A stretch of 33,497 nt of DNA. Source: Steroidobacteraceae bacterium. Lineage in GTDB: Bacteria; Pseudomonadota; Gammaproteobacteria; Steroidobacterales; Steroidobacteraceae. Location: NCBI GenBank assembly GCA_027456085.1, contig DAIDVO010000068.1, positions 1 to 33,497 on the forward strand, given 5' to 3'. The notes under the pieces are model-generated. The model saw nothing but the letters and a program-made list of their open reading frames with translations, had not been told where the DNA came from and did no database searches. This document shows, in pieces, positions 26,794 to 33,497 of this stretch. The position numbers and the translations under genes are program-made. Numbering within the stretch: position 1 is the first letter of the stretch; each line of letters starts with the position of its first letter.

Positions 26794-27777
26794 ATGCAAC
26801 GCGTCTACACCGACCTCGACCTGGTGACGGTCGCTCGCCAGGCCCTTTCCGTCGAGATCGACGGCCTGCGCGCGCAATTGCCCCGTCTCGGGCCGGAGTT
26901 CGCCCGCGCCTGCCGCATCTGTCTCGACTGCCGCGGGCGCATCGTCGTCACCGGCATGGGAAAATCGGGGCATATCGCCGGCAAAATCGCGGCGACCCTC
27001 GCGAGCACGGGCACGCCCGCGTTCTTCCTTCATCCGGGCGAGGCCAGCCACGGCGATATCGGCATGATAACCCGGGAGGACGCCGTATTGGCATTTTCGA
27101 ACTCCGGCGAGACCGACGAAATCCTCACGATCGTGCCCGTAATCAAGCGCTTGGGGGTGCCCCTCGTCGCGATGACCGGAAACCCGAGTTCGACCCTCGC
27201 GCACCTCGCGACGGTTCACTTGAACATCGGCGTGCCGGCCGAGGCTTGTCCGCTGAATCTCGCGCCGACGGCGAGTACGACCGCGGCCCTCGCCGTCGGC
27301 GACGCCTTGAGCGTCGCGCTGTTGAAGGCGCGCGGATTCACCGAGGAGGATTTCGCGCGCTCGCACCCCGCCGGCAACCTCGGCAGGCGCCTTCTGCTGC
27401 ACGTGCAGGACGTCATGCGCACCGGGGAGCGCATACCGACGGTGCGCGCCGACACGGCGCTTGCGGACGGTCTCATGGAAGTGACGCGCAAGGGCCTCGG
27501 CATGACCGCCGTCGTCGACGACGCGAACAAGGCGATCGGCATCTTCACGGACGGCGACTTGCGCCGCGTGCTCGATCGCGGCGCGGACCTGCGCGCGACG
27601 CGCATGGATGAAGTCATGACGCGCAGCGCGAAAACCGTCCGCGCGGACATGCTCGCGGCGCAAGCCGTGCATTTGATGGAAACCCATGGGATCACCTCGC
27701 TGCTCGTCGTCGATGCCGAAGGACGCGTTACCGGCGCGCTCAACGTCCACGATTTGATGCGCGCGGGGGTCGTTTGA
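26794..27777 (+). CDS. kdsD: Arabinose-5-phosphate isomerase KdsD
   Basis: Interconverts ribulose-5-phosphate and arabinose-5-phosphate, the first step of Kdo synthesis for LPS. The product is 327 residues (E. coli 328). A SIS domain holds VVTGMGKSGHIAGKIAATLAS at about 51-71, LHPGEASHGDIGMI and FSNSGETDEI. PLNLAPTASTTAALAVGDAL follows, and two CBS domains run from about 207 to the end. The open frame continues upstream, but only the ATG at 26794 gives the family length. No Shine-Dalgarno is seen. A TATCAT at 26782-26787 would place transcription start at the ATG itself, so the message may be leaderless; its -35 is poor. Confidence 0.95.
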   Translation: MQRVYTDLDLVTVARQALSVEIDGLRAQLPRLGPEFARACRICLDCRGRIVVTGMGKSGHIAGKIAATLASTGTPAFFLHPGEASHGDIGMITREDAVLAFSNSGETDEILTIVPVIKRLGVPLVAMTGNPSSTLAHLATVHLNIGVPAEACPLNLAPTASTTAALAVGDALSVALLKARGFTEEDFARSHPAGNLGRRLLLHVQDVMRTGERIPTVRADTALADGLMEVTRKGLGMTAVVDDANKAIGIFTDGDLRRVLDRGADLRATRMDEVMTRSAKTVRADMLAAQAVHLMETHGITSLLVVDAEGRVTGALNVHDLMRAGVV

Positions 27778-28277
27778 ACGCGCGCAAGCCCACGCCGCTC
27801 GCCAAGATCCGGCTGCTCACGCTGGATGTGGACGGCGTGCTCACGGATGGAAGGCTCTATTTCGGCGCGCGCGGCGAATCATTGAAGGTATTCCACGTGC
27901 GCGACGGCCACGGCATCAAGCTGTTGGCGGCGAGCGGCGTCACTGTCGCCGTGATCAGCGGCCGGCGCTCGCCGGCGGTCGCGGCGCGCATGCGCGAACT
28001 CGCCGTTGCCCATGTGGTCCAAGGCTGCGGCGACAAGGTACGCGCGCTCGCGCAGTTGGCGCGCAAGCTGAATGTAGCGCCGCTCGAGGCTGCGTGCCTT
28101 GTCGACGATACGCCGGATCTTCCGTTGATGACGGCCGTCGGCTTTGCCGGCGCGGTCGCGGACGCCCATCGGCTCGTCGTCGCGGCCGCTCATTGGGGCG
28201 CGAAATCCCCCGGCGGGCAGGGCGCCGTGCGCGAACTTTGCGACGCGATCCTGCGCGCGCGTGCCCGCAGCCGCTGA
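27774..28277 (+). CDS. kdsC: 3-deoxy-D-manno-octulosonate 8-phosphate phosphatase KdsC
   Basis: A HAD-superfamily phosphatase that removes phosphate from Kdo-8-P. The 167 residues carry HAD motif I LLTLDVDGVLTDG (nucleophilic and general-acid Asp), FHVRDGHGIKLL, motif II VAVISGRRSPAV, and motif III/IV QGCGDKV ... VDDTPDLPLM. A C-terminal PGGQGAVRELCDAIL matches the tail that caps the active site. In motif IV homologues usually read GDD; here it is VDD, with both acidic residues kept. Start is TTG at 27774, overlapping the kdsD TGA (TTGA). It is coupled to kdsD and lptC. Confidence 0.94.
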   Translation: MNARKPTPLAKIRLLTLDVDGVLTDGRLYFGARGESLKVFHVRDGHGIKLLAASGVTVAVISGRRSPAVAARMRELAVAHVVQGCGDKVRALAQLARKLNVAPLEAACLVDDTPDLPLMTAVGFAGAVADAHRLVVAAAHWGAKSPGGQGAVRELCDAILRARARSR

Positions 28278-28834
28278 TGCTGTTCAGGATCTTCACCGTC
28301 CTCGCCGTCGTCGCGCTCGCGATCAGCACGTGGATCCTGAGCACGCCGGGCCGCGTGCACCCGCCGCCGGCGGGCGCCGCCGCGGCTGCGCACCCGGGAT
28401 ATTATTTGAAAGACGCGGTATTGACCGACTACGATCAAAGCGGCGCTCCGGGGGTGAAGATCGCGGCCGCGCGCATCGACCAGATCGGCACGGGCACCGA
28501 GGTCGCGCTGCATGACATTCGCGTGGATTACCAGGCACCGGGCGGCCAAGTTTGGGTCATGGTCGGCGATCTCGCGCATGTCGAACCCGGCGGCAAGGCC
28601 GTCGACGTGAGCGGCAACGTGCGTCTCCAGGGCATCGACCAGAACCGCACGGGCACCGCCATCGTGCGCACCGATCGAATGACTTACGACGTCGCCGATG
28701 CGGTCGTGCGCACAGGCTCCGACGTGCGCATCGATTTTGCGGATCAAAGCTTGAACGCGCGGGGCCTCATCGCCAATTTGAACGATCGCACGATCCGGCT
28801 GGAGTCGCGGGTGAATGGCACGTTCCATCCGTAG
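28277..28834 (+). CDS. lptC: LPS export system protein LptC
   Basis: A bitopic inner-membrane protein that takes LPS from the LptBFG transporter to LptA. The 185 residues (E. coli 191) start with one transmembrane helix at about 2-21 (LFRIFTVLAVVALAISTWIL), followed by a short Pro/Ala linker and the beta-jellyroll domain. Typical lines are YYLKDAVLTDYDQSG, LHDIRVDYQAPGG, VDVSGNVRLQG and the late YDVADAVVRTGSDVRI. The ATG shares one base with the kdsC TGA (TGATG), a common coupling. The end overlaps the lptA start by 20 bases. Confidence 0.93.
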   Translation: MLFRIFTVLAVVALAISTWILSTPGRVHPPPAGAAAAAHPGYYLKDAVLTDYDQSGAPGVKIAAARIDQIGTGTEVALHDIRVDYQAPGGQVWVMVGDLAHVEPGGKAVDVSGNVRLQGIDQNRTGTAIVRTDRMTYDVADAVVRTGSDVRIDFADQSLNARGLIANLNDRTIRLESRVNGTFHP

Positions 28835-29462
28835 CGCATTCGTCATTTTCGCGGCTGCCGCGCTGATGGCGCCGTTCGGCCGGCCGTCGGCCGCCGCGCA
28901 GCCGCGCTCGCGCGCGCGATCGGCGAAGGTCTCGCCGTCGCAGCCTCCGATATCGCTGGACGCGCAGTCCTCGGAAATCGACTACCGCAACAACGATTTG
29001 ATTTTCCGCAAAGTCAAAATTTCTCAGGGTACGATGTCGGTCGAGGCTGATCTTGCGCACGCGACCGGACTGGATTTCGAGAACAGCCACTGGATTTTTC
29101 GAGGCCACGTAAAAATCATCGTGAATCAGGGTGAACTGCACTCCGACGACGCGGACATCATGTTTGCGAACAAGCTCCTCGCGAAAGCGAGCGTTACCGG
29201 CAAGCCGGCTGATTTTCAACAGCGCGACGACAAGTCGGGGCGCGTGGTCCGAGGCCACGCCGAACGGATCGACTATGACGTGCGCCAAGGGATCGTCGAA
29301 CTGTCCAAGAACGCATCGCTTTCCGACGGGAAGAACGAAATTCGCGGTGAATCCTTGAAGTACAACATCGCCGCGCGCAGCGTCCTCGCCGCAGCGGCGG
29401 ATCAAAGCTCGCAGCGAGTGCACATCACGATCACGCCGCCGCGCTCCAACCAAAAACCATGA
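28815..29462 (+). CDS. lptA: LPS transport periplasmic protein LptA
   Basis: The periplasmic bridge protein that carries LPS to LptD/E. The 215-residue precursor has a signal peptide (about 1-28, ending PSAAAQP) and the OstA-like beta-jellyroll, with [19 protein letters not shown] near the start of the mature part. [40 protein letters not shown] and [11 protein letters not shown] follow. It is a little longer than E. coli LptA (185), mainly in the N-terminal linker and the tail. The ATG is inside the end of lptC and the TGA overlaps the lptB ATG. Confidence 0.93.
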   Translation: MARSIRSAFVIFAAAALMAPFGRPSAAAQPRSRARSAKVSPSQPPISLDAQSSEIDYRNNDLIFRKVKISQGTMSVEADLAHATGLDFENSHWIFRGHVKIIVNQGELHSDDADIMFANKLLAKASVTGKPADFQQRDDKSGRVVRGHAERIDYDVRQGIVELSKNASLSDGKNEIRGESLKYNIAARSVLAAAADQSSQRVHITITPPRSNQKP

Positions 29463-30184
29463 GCGTGCTGCAAGCGACCAACCTCGCGAAGAGCTACAAG
29501 GCGCGCGCAGTGCTGCGCGATTTGTCGCTGACGGTCGCAAGCGGCGAAGTCGTCGGCCTGTTGGGCCCGAACGGCGCGGGCAAGACCACGGCTTTCTACA
29601 TGATCGTCGGATTGTCCAAGTGCGCACACGGCGAAATCTTGCTGGACGGCCGCGACATCAGCCGGCTGCCGATGCACAAGCGCGCGCAAATGGGCTTGGG
29701 CTACTTACCGCAGGAGCCGTCGGTATTTCGCAAATTGTCGGTCGCGGACAACATCATGGCGATCCTGGAAACGCGGCCCGGCCTCGATCGCGAGGCGCGC
29801 GAATCGAGGCTCGAGGAGTTGCTCGGCGAACTGCACATCGACCACGTGCACGACAGCTTGGGGTTGAGCTTGTCGGGCGGCGAGCGGCGCCGCGTCGAAA
29901 TCGCCCGTGCATTGGCGGCGGACCCCAGGTTCATGCTTCTGGATGAGCCGTTCGCCGGGGTCGACCCCCTGTCGGTCGCCGACATCCAGCGAATAATCAA
30001 GCACTTGTCGGATAAGGGAATTGGCGTGCTGATTACGGATCATAATGTACGCGAGACACTCGGCATTTGTACGCGGGCGTACATCGTGAACCAGGGTGTC
30101 GTGATCGCTGCGGGATCTGCGGAGCAGATTCTTGCAAATTCGCAGGTGCGTGAGGTGTACTTGGGACAGGATTTCAAACTGTAG
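29459..30184 (+). CDS. lptB: LPS export ABC transporter ATPase LptB
   Basis: The cytoplasmic ATPase that powers LPS extraction by LptFG. The 241 residues equal the E. coli length. The Walker A motif GPNGAGKTT lies at about 36-44, the Q-loop in [14 protein letters not shown], the ABC signature [17 protein letters not shown], Walker [14 protein letters not shown] and the H-loop ITDHNV. The tail [10 protein letters not shown] is the usual LptB ending. ATG overlaps the lptA TGA; the stop is TAG, 22 bp before rpoN. LptF and LptG are not in the window. Confidence 0.97.
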   Translation: MSVLQATNLAKSYKARAVLRDLSLTVASGEVVGLLGPNGAGKTTAFYMIVGLSKCAHGEILLDGRDISRLPMHKRAQMGLGYLPQEPSVFRKLSVADNIMAILETRPGLDREARESRLEELLGELHIDHVHDSLGLSLSGGERRRVEIARALAADPRFMLLDEPFAGVDPLSVADIQRIIKHLSDKGIGVLITDHNVRETLGICTRAYIVNQGVVIAAGSAEQILANSQVREVYLGQDFKL

Positions 30185-30206
30185 GCTAAATGGTTGCCGG
30201 TAACTT

Positions 30207-31442
30207 ATGTTGAAGCCTAGTCTGCAGCTCCGGATTGGCCAGCAGTTGACGATGACGCCGCAACTGCAACAGGCGATCCGCTTGCTCCAACTGCCGGCCT
30301 TGGATCTTCAGGCGCACGTTCGCGAGGCGCTCGAAACCAATGTCATGTTGGAGGCCGACGATGATTCCGGCGCAGATGTCGTCGCCGAGGCGCCGCCGGA
30401 TCCCGAAGATCGGCCGCTACGCGAGCCTTACGCCGAGCTCGACGGCAAATCGGGCGGCGACGACGAGCGCGAACAGCCGGAAGTCGAGGTCGCCGACGAG
30501 GCCTGGGGTGAGCAGGTGGTCGGGCCCTCGGACTCGCCCTGGTCCGGCGGCGACGACCGCGGCGGCGATTTCAGCGACCAGCGCGCGCCCACGCTGCAGG
30601 ATCAGCTGATCGAACAACTGGATCTCGCGAAGCTGTCGCCGACGGATCTTGCGATCGCGCGCGTGATCGCCGATTCGATATCCGACGACGGCTATCTGCT
30701 GGATGACCTGGAAACGATCCGCGCGAGCCTCCTGCCGGAGATGACGGCGACGATTGCGGACATGGAGCGCATGCTCACGGCCGTCCAGGCCCTGGAGCCG
30801 GCGGGCATCGGCGCGCGCAATCTCGGCGAATGCATCGCGCTGCAGCTTGGCCAGCTGGATGCGGCAACGCCGGGGCGCGATATCGCGATGCGGATTGCGC
30901 TCGAACACTTGGATCTTGTTGCTGCGCAACAATTCGTCGTACTGCGGCGCCAATTGCGCTGCAGCGAAAGCGATCTGGAACTCGCCATCGCCTTGGTGCG
31001 CTCCTGCCATCCGCGGCCCGGGGCCGCGCTGGGTGCCGGCCAGGCCGAATACGTGATTCCGGACGTGTTCGTGCGGCGCACCGATCAAGGCTGGATCGTT
31101 GAGGTCAACCCGGTGACCGTTCCGCGCGTGCGCGTCAACCAAAGCTACGCGAACTTGATCTCGCGCGCTCCCGACCACGCGATGCTGCGCACCCAACTGC
31201 AGGAAGCGCGCTGGCTCATGCGCAGCCTCGAGATTCGCAGCGAAACCCTGATCAAGGTCGCGCGCTGCATCGTAGAGCGCCAGGCGAGCTTCTTCGAGCG
31301 CGGCGAAGAGGCGATGGAGCCCTTGATTCTCAAGGACGTCGCCGAGGCGGTAGAAATGCACGAATCGACGATTTCGCGCGTGACCACCGCGAAATACATG
31401 CATACGCCGCGCGGCGTGTTCGAATTCCGCTATTTCTTCTAG
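30207..31442 (+). CDS. rpoN: RNA polymerase sigma-54 factor RpoN, N-terminal 411 residues (stops at in-frame TAG)
   Basis: Sigma-54 directs RNA polymerase to -24/-12 promoters. This frame encodes region I (PSLQLRIGQQLTMTPQLQQAIRLLQL, the activator-interacting part), an acidic region II (about 48-115), the core-binding domain and the helix-turn-helix (VAEAVEMHESTISRVTTAKY at about 377-396). It ends MHTPRGVFEFRYFF, and then TAG. In homologues the next residues are SSHV...; the same frame continues here as SHVAAADG after the TAG. The truncated product lacks the RpoN box needed to bind the -24 element, so it could bind core polymerase but should not recognise promoters normally. The rest looks intact, not decayed. 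Start ATG 22 bp after lptB. Read through, the protein would be 493 residues (E. coli 477). Confidence 0.93.
   Translation: MLKPSLQLRIGQQLTMTPQLQQAIRLLQLPALDLQAHVREALETNVMLEADDDSGADVVAEAPPDPEDRPLREPYAELDGKSGGDDEREQPEVEVADEAWGEQVVGPSDSPWSGGDDRGGDFSDQRAPTLQDQLIEQLDLAKLSPTDLAIARVIADSISDDGYLLDDLETIRASLLPEMTATIADMERMLTAVQALEPAGIGARNLGECIALQLGQLDAATPGRDIAMRIALEHLDLVAAQQFVVLRRQLRCSESDLELAIALVRSCHPRPGAALGAGQAEYVIPDVFVRRTDQGWIVEVNPVTVPRVRVNQSYANLISRAPDHAMLRTQLQEARWLMRSLEIRSETLIKVARCIVERQASFFERGEEAMEPLILKDVAEAVEMHESTISRVTTAKYMHTPRGVFEFRYFF
31440..31442 (+). other. In-frame TAG interrupting rpoN
   Basis: The codon after FRYFF is TAG, followed by AGC CAC GTC. The homologous position is Ser in E. coli RpoN (YFF then SSHV); TCG to TAG needs only one C-to-A change at 31441. 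The frame is the same before and after. It could be a real nonsense mutation, a base-call error, or a suppressed codon. TAG is the ordinary terminal stop of mraZ, murA, lptC and lptB in this window, so general reassignment is unlikely. Confidence 0.9.
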
Positions 31443-31472
31443 AGCCACGTCGCCGCGGCCGACGGTACGGAA

Positions 31473-31688
31473 ATGTCGTCGACCGCGATCCGCGCGAAGC
31501 TCAAGAAGCTGATCGCGCAGGAAAGCCCGGACAATCCGTTGAGCGACGCCAAGCTCGCGGAGATTCTTTCCGGAGAAGGCATACCGGTGGCTCGGCGCAC
31601 CGTCGCGAAATACCGCGAAGGAATGCAAATCGCTCCGTCCAGCGAACGGAAGCGGGCTGCGGCGCGCGCGCGCCAACACGAATTTTGA
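31473..31688 (+). pseudogene. rpoN: RpoN C-terminal part with the RpoN box (downstream of the TAG)
   Basis: Continuing in the rpoN frame after the TAG, this stretch encodes the DNA-binding C-terminus. From the first available Met (31473) it is 71 residues, with [27 protein letters not shown] and the RpoN box [10 protein letters not shown] (about residues 40-49), followed by a basic tail. The box is perfect, so selection has not yet relaxed or the sequence is read through. Internal start at ATG 31473 is unlikely to work well; only CGGAA lies just upstream. It ends in TGA 16 bp before hpf. Without the upstream part it has no core-binding domain. Confidence 0.85.
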
Positions 31689-31704
31689 CGAACGGAGGAA
31701 CATC

Positions 31705-32025
31705 ATGCAGCTCGATCTCAGCGGTCATCACCTGGAAATCACCCCCGCGCTCCGCAGCTATGTATCGAAGAAATTCGAAAAGATTGCGCGCCACTTCGAA
31801 CAACTGATCGACGTGCATTGCGTCCTCACGATCGAGAAGCTGCGGCACAAGGCCGAGGCGACGCTGATGCTGCGCGGAAACAAGATCTACGCGGAGGCGA
31901 CCGAAGGCGACATGTACGCCGCGATCGACGCGCTGACGGACAAGCTGGACCGCAGCGTCAAAAAGCACAAGGAAAAATCCTCGGATCATCACGCCGAAGA
32001 CGTGATCAAGGCGCGCATTTCTTGA
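31705..32025 (+). CDS. hpf: Ribosome hibernation promoting factor HPF (short form)
   Basis: Binds the decoding centre of the 30S subunit and helps form inactive 100S ribosomes in stationary phase. The 106 residues match the short HPF/YfiA family: MQLDLSGHHLEITPALRSYV at the start, KFEKIARHFEQ, CVLTIEKLRHKAEATLMLRG and EGDMYAAIDALTDKLDRSVKKHKEK with the conserved basic helix. It has a strong GGAGGA site seven bases before the ATG. In E. coli hpf follows rpoN and precedes ptsN; here rapZ follows directly. Confidence 0.94.
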   Translation: MQLDLSGHHLEITPALRSYVSKKFEKIARHFEQLIDVHCVLTIEKLRHKAEATLMLRGNKIYAEATEGDMYAAIDALTDKLDRSVKKHKEKSSDHHAEDVIKARIS

Positions 32026-32044
32026 GGCATCGGGGCCGTTGCCG

Positions 32045-32911
32045 ATGCGCCTGATCATCGTCAGCGGGCTGTCGGGCTCCGGCAAGAGCGTGGCGTTGCA
32101 CATGCTGGAGGACAGCGACTACTACTGTGTCGACAACATTCCCGCGGCGCTGCTCAAGCCCCTGGTCTCGCACATCATCCGCGGCGGCTCCGAGGACGTC
32201 TATCCTCGGACCGCGGTCGGGCTCGACGCACGCAACCGCGCGAAGGAAATCGCGATGGTTCCGACGCTCGTCGACGAACTGCGCCGCAGCGGCATCGACT
32301 GCGACATTCTGTACCTGCATGCCGGCGACGAGGTCCTGCTGAAGCGCTATGCGGAGACCCGCCGCAAGCATCCCTTGAGCACCGAAGGCGTCAGTCTGCG
32401 CGAGGCGATCGCTTCGGAGCGCGCTCTGCTCGAGCCGATCACCGCCGCCGCGGACCTCATCATCGACACCTCGAACATGGGGGTTCACGCGCTGCGCAAG
32501 CTCATCCGCGAGCGCATCGACACGCGGCGCCCGCATCACGTGTCCTTGATGTTCGAGTCGTTCGGCTACAAACACGGGATTCCCGGCGATGCGGATTTCG
32601 TCTTCGACGTGCGCAGCCTCCCGAACCCGTTTTGGGAACAGACCTTGCGCGACCTGACCGGGCGCGACGCCGCGGTCGTGGAATTCCTCGGCGGCCATGC
32701 GAGCGTGCGCGAAATGATCGCCGACTTGGCCGCCTTCCTGTCGAAGCGCCTCAAGGAATCCGCGGATGCGAACCGCGGATACCTCACTATCGCGATCGGC
32801 TGCACCGGTGGCCGGCATCGCTCGGTGTACGTCGCCGAGCGCCTCGCCGAACATTTCAGGCTCACGTGCCCGCAGGTGCTTACGCGTCACGATTCGCTGC
32901 CGCAGGCGTGA
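32045..32911 (+). CDS. rapZ: RNase adapter protein RapZ (YvcJ family P-loop protein)
   Basis: In E. coli RapZ guides RNase E to the sRNA GlmZ and so tunes GlmS, the amino-sugar enzyme that feeds cell-wall and LPS synthesis. The 288 residues begin MRLIIVSGLSGSGKS with a Walker A (about 8-15) and contain YYCVDNIPAALL. VSLMFESFGYKHGIPGDADFVFDVRSLPNP is split across the middle, and the C-terminal basic motif IAIGCTGGRHRSVYVAE matches the E. coli RNA-binding region. I chose ATG 32045, in line with homologues; a TTG two codons earlier is the alternative. ptsN and npr, its usual neighbours, are missing. Confidence 0.94.
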   Translation: MRLIIVSGLSGSGKSVALHMLEDSDYYCVDNIPAALLKPLVSHIIRGGSEDVYPRTAVGLDARNRAKEIAMVPTLVDELRRSGIDCDILYLHAGDEVLLKRYAETRRKHPLSTEGVSLREAIASERALLEPITAAADLIIDTSNMGVHALRKLIRERIDTRRPHHVSLMFESFGYKHGIPGDADFVFDVRSLPNPFWEQTLRDLTGRDAAVVEFLGGHASVREMIADLAAFLSKRLKESADANRGYLTIAIGCTGGRHRSVYVAERLAEHFRLTCPQVLTRHDSLPQA

Positions 32912-32934
32912 GCGGCGCGCGCCGCGTCATGGCG

Positions 32935-33497
32935 TCAGGACAGTGCGCCGATGGCCTCGTCGAGTCCTGAAAGCGTCAACGGGTACATTCTCCCCTCGAG
33001 CAATTCGCGCGTGAGCGCGATCGAAGGGGTTTGCCCCCATACCCCGGCCGGCTGCGGATTGATCCACGCGCTGCGCGGGAAGGCTCGCAGCAGCCGCCGC
33101 AGCCAGGTCTCGCCGGTCTCTGCGTTCCAGTGCTCGACGCTGCCGCCGGCGGCGGTGATCTCGTAGGGGCTCATTGTCGCGTCGCCGACGATGATGAGCT
33201 TGTAGTCGGCGCCGTAGGTGCGCACAACCTCGTTGGTGTCGACGTGCTGATCGAAGCGCCGTCGGTTGTCGCGCCACAATTTTTCGTAGGGGAAATTATG
33301 GAAATAGTACTGTTCGAGGTGCTTGAACTCGCTGCGCGCCGCCGAGAACAGCTCCGCCGACGCGCGCACGTGGTCGTCCATCGATCCGCCGACGTCGAGC
33401 AGCAGGAGGACCTTCACGATGTTGTGCCGCTCCGGCACCATCTTGATGTCGAGCCAGCCGCCGGCGCGCGCGGTCGCGTCTTTGGTGTCGGCGAGCG
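32935..33497 (-). CDS. VWA-domain protein (CoxE-like), C-terminal part cut by window edge
   Basis: The frame is open to the window edge and runs through LADTKDATARAGGWLDIKMV. It continues into VKVLLLLDVGGSMDDHVRAS, a von Willebrand factor A MIDAS-type motif (D-x-G-x-S). Then come EFKHLEQYYFHNFPYEKLW, ADYKLIIVGDATMSPYEI, SVEHWNAETGETWL, INPQPAGVWGQTPSI and MYPLTLSGLDEAI, all typical of the VWA/CoxE family often found beside MoxR AAA+ ATPases. The function is unknown. About 187 residues are visible; the N-terminal half lies outside. It is convergent with rapZ, 23 bp apart. Confidence 0.88.
   Translation of the reverse strand, partial: LADTKDATARAGGWLDIKMVPERHNIVKVLLLLDVGGSMDDHVRASAELFSAARSEFKHLEQYYFHNFPYEKLWRDNRRRFDQHVDTNEVVRTYGADYKLIIVGDATMSPYEITAAGGSVEHWNAETGETWLRRLLRAFPRSAWINPQPAGVWGQTPSIALTRELLEGRMYPLTLSGLDEAIGALS

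Noticed and set aside
31440-31442. TAG in rpoN as genome-wide codon reassignment (for example pyrrolysine)
   Set aside because: TAG ends mraZ, murA, lptC and lptB at normal lengths here, and a Ser site is not where pyrrolysine would be expected.
32912-32925. Palindrome GCGGCGCGCGCCGC between the convergent rapZ and VWA genes
   Set aside because: Could be a terminator stem, but lacks a loop and a T-run; such GC palindromes are common at this base composition.

Overview
The window is a gene-dense, GC-rich piece of a Gram-negative chromosome, almost certainly from a gammaproteobacterium outside the enterics. Several things point that way: the mraZ-to-ftsZ division/cell-wall (dcw) order with murB inside the cluster, rnpB lying between mraZ and rsmI, the petABC-sspA-sspB block, a meso-DAP type MurE, an LpoA-type lipoprotein, and the kdsD-kdsC-lptCAB-rpoN-hpf-rapZ block. 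I cannot assign genus or order from the sequence alone. No mobile elements, CRISPR arrays, tRNAs or phage genes were seen.

Layout. (1) 1-16753, minus strand: a dcw cluster read right to left, mraZ-rsmH-ftsL-ftsI-murE-murF-mraY-murD-ftsW-murG-murC-murB-ddl-ftsQ-ftsA-ftsZ (ftsZ is cut by the window edge). Eleven junctions use 4-nt start/stop overlaps. (2) 16754-17021: its control region, with a good promoter, four 10-bp-period MraZ boxes, a CRP-like palindrome and an unexplained TTCnnnGAA triple repeat inside a long inverted repeat. (3) 17022-17390, minus: RNase P RNA. (4) 17418-20005: rsmI (minus) divergent from a short LpoA-like lipoprotein gene and yraN (plus). (5) 20014-23776, minus: cytochrome bc1 (petA-petB-petC), then sspA-sspB. 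(6) 23961-25154, plus: a DegS-like periplasmic protease. (7) 25203-26721, minus: ibaG-murA. (8) 26794-32911, plus: Kdo synthesis and LPS transport genes (kdsD, kdsC, lptC, lptA, lptB), then rpoN, hpf and rapZ. (9) 32935-33497, minus: the C-terminal part of a VWA-domain protein.

Together the genes make UDP-GlcNAc-enolpyruvate (MurA), complete the muropeptide and lipid II (MurB-MurG, Ddl, MraY), use it at the septum (FtsW, FtsI, FtsL, FtsQ, FtsA, FtsZ), activate a penicillin-binding protein from the outer membrane (LpoA) and supply and export LPS. The result is an envelope-biogenesis region with respiration and stress genes interleaved.

The most notable observation is that rpoN (sigma-54) is interrupted by a single in-frame TAG (31440-31442) exactly where homologues carry the first Ser of the YFF-SSHV segment. 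The downstream part, including the RpoN box, is intact and in the same frame. TAG is also the ordinary stop of mraZ, murA, lptC and lptB here, so wholesale recoding is unlikely. It could be a fresh nonsense mutation, a sequence error or a suppressed codon. I found no convincing wholly new multi-gene system; most of this window is conserved housekeeping DNA.
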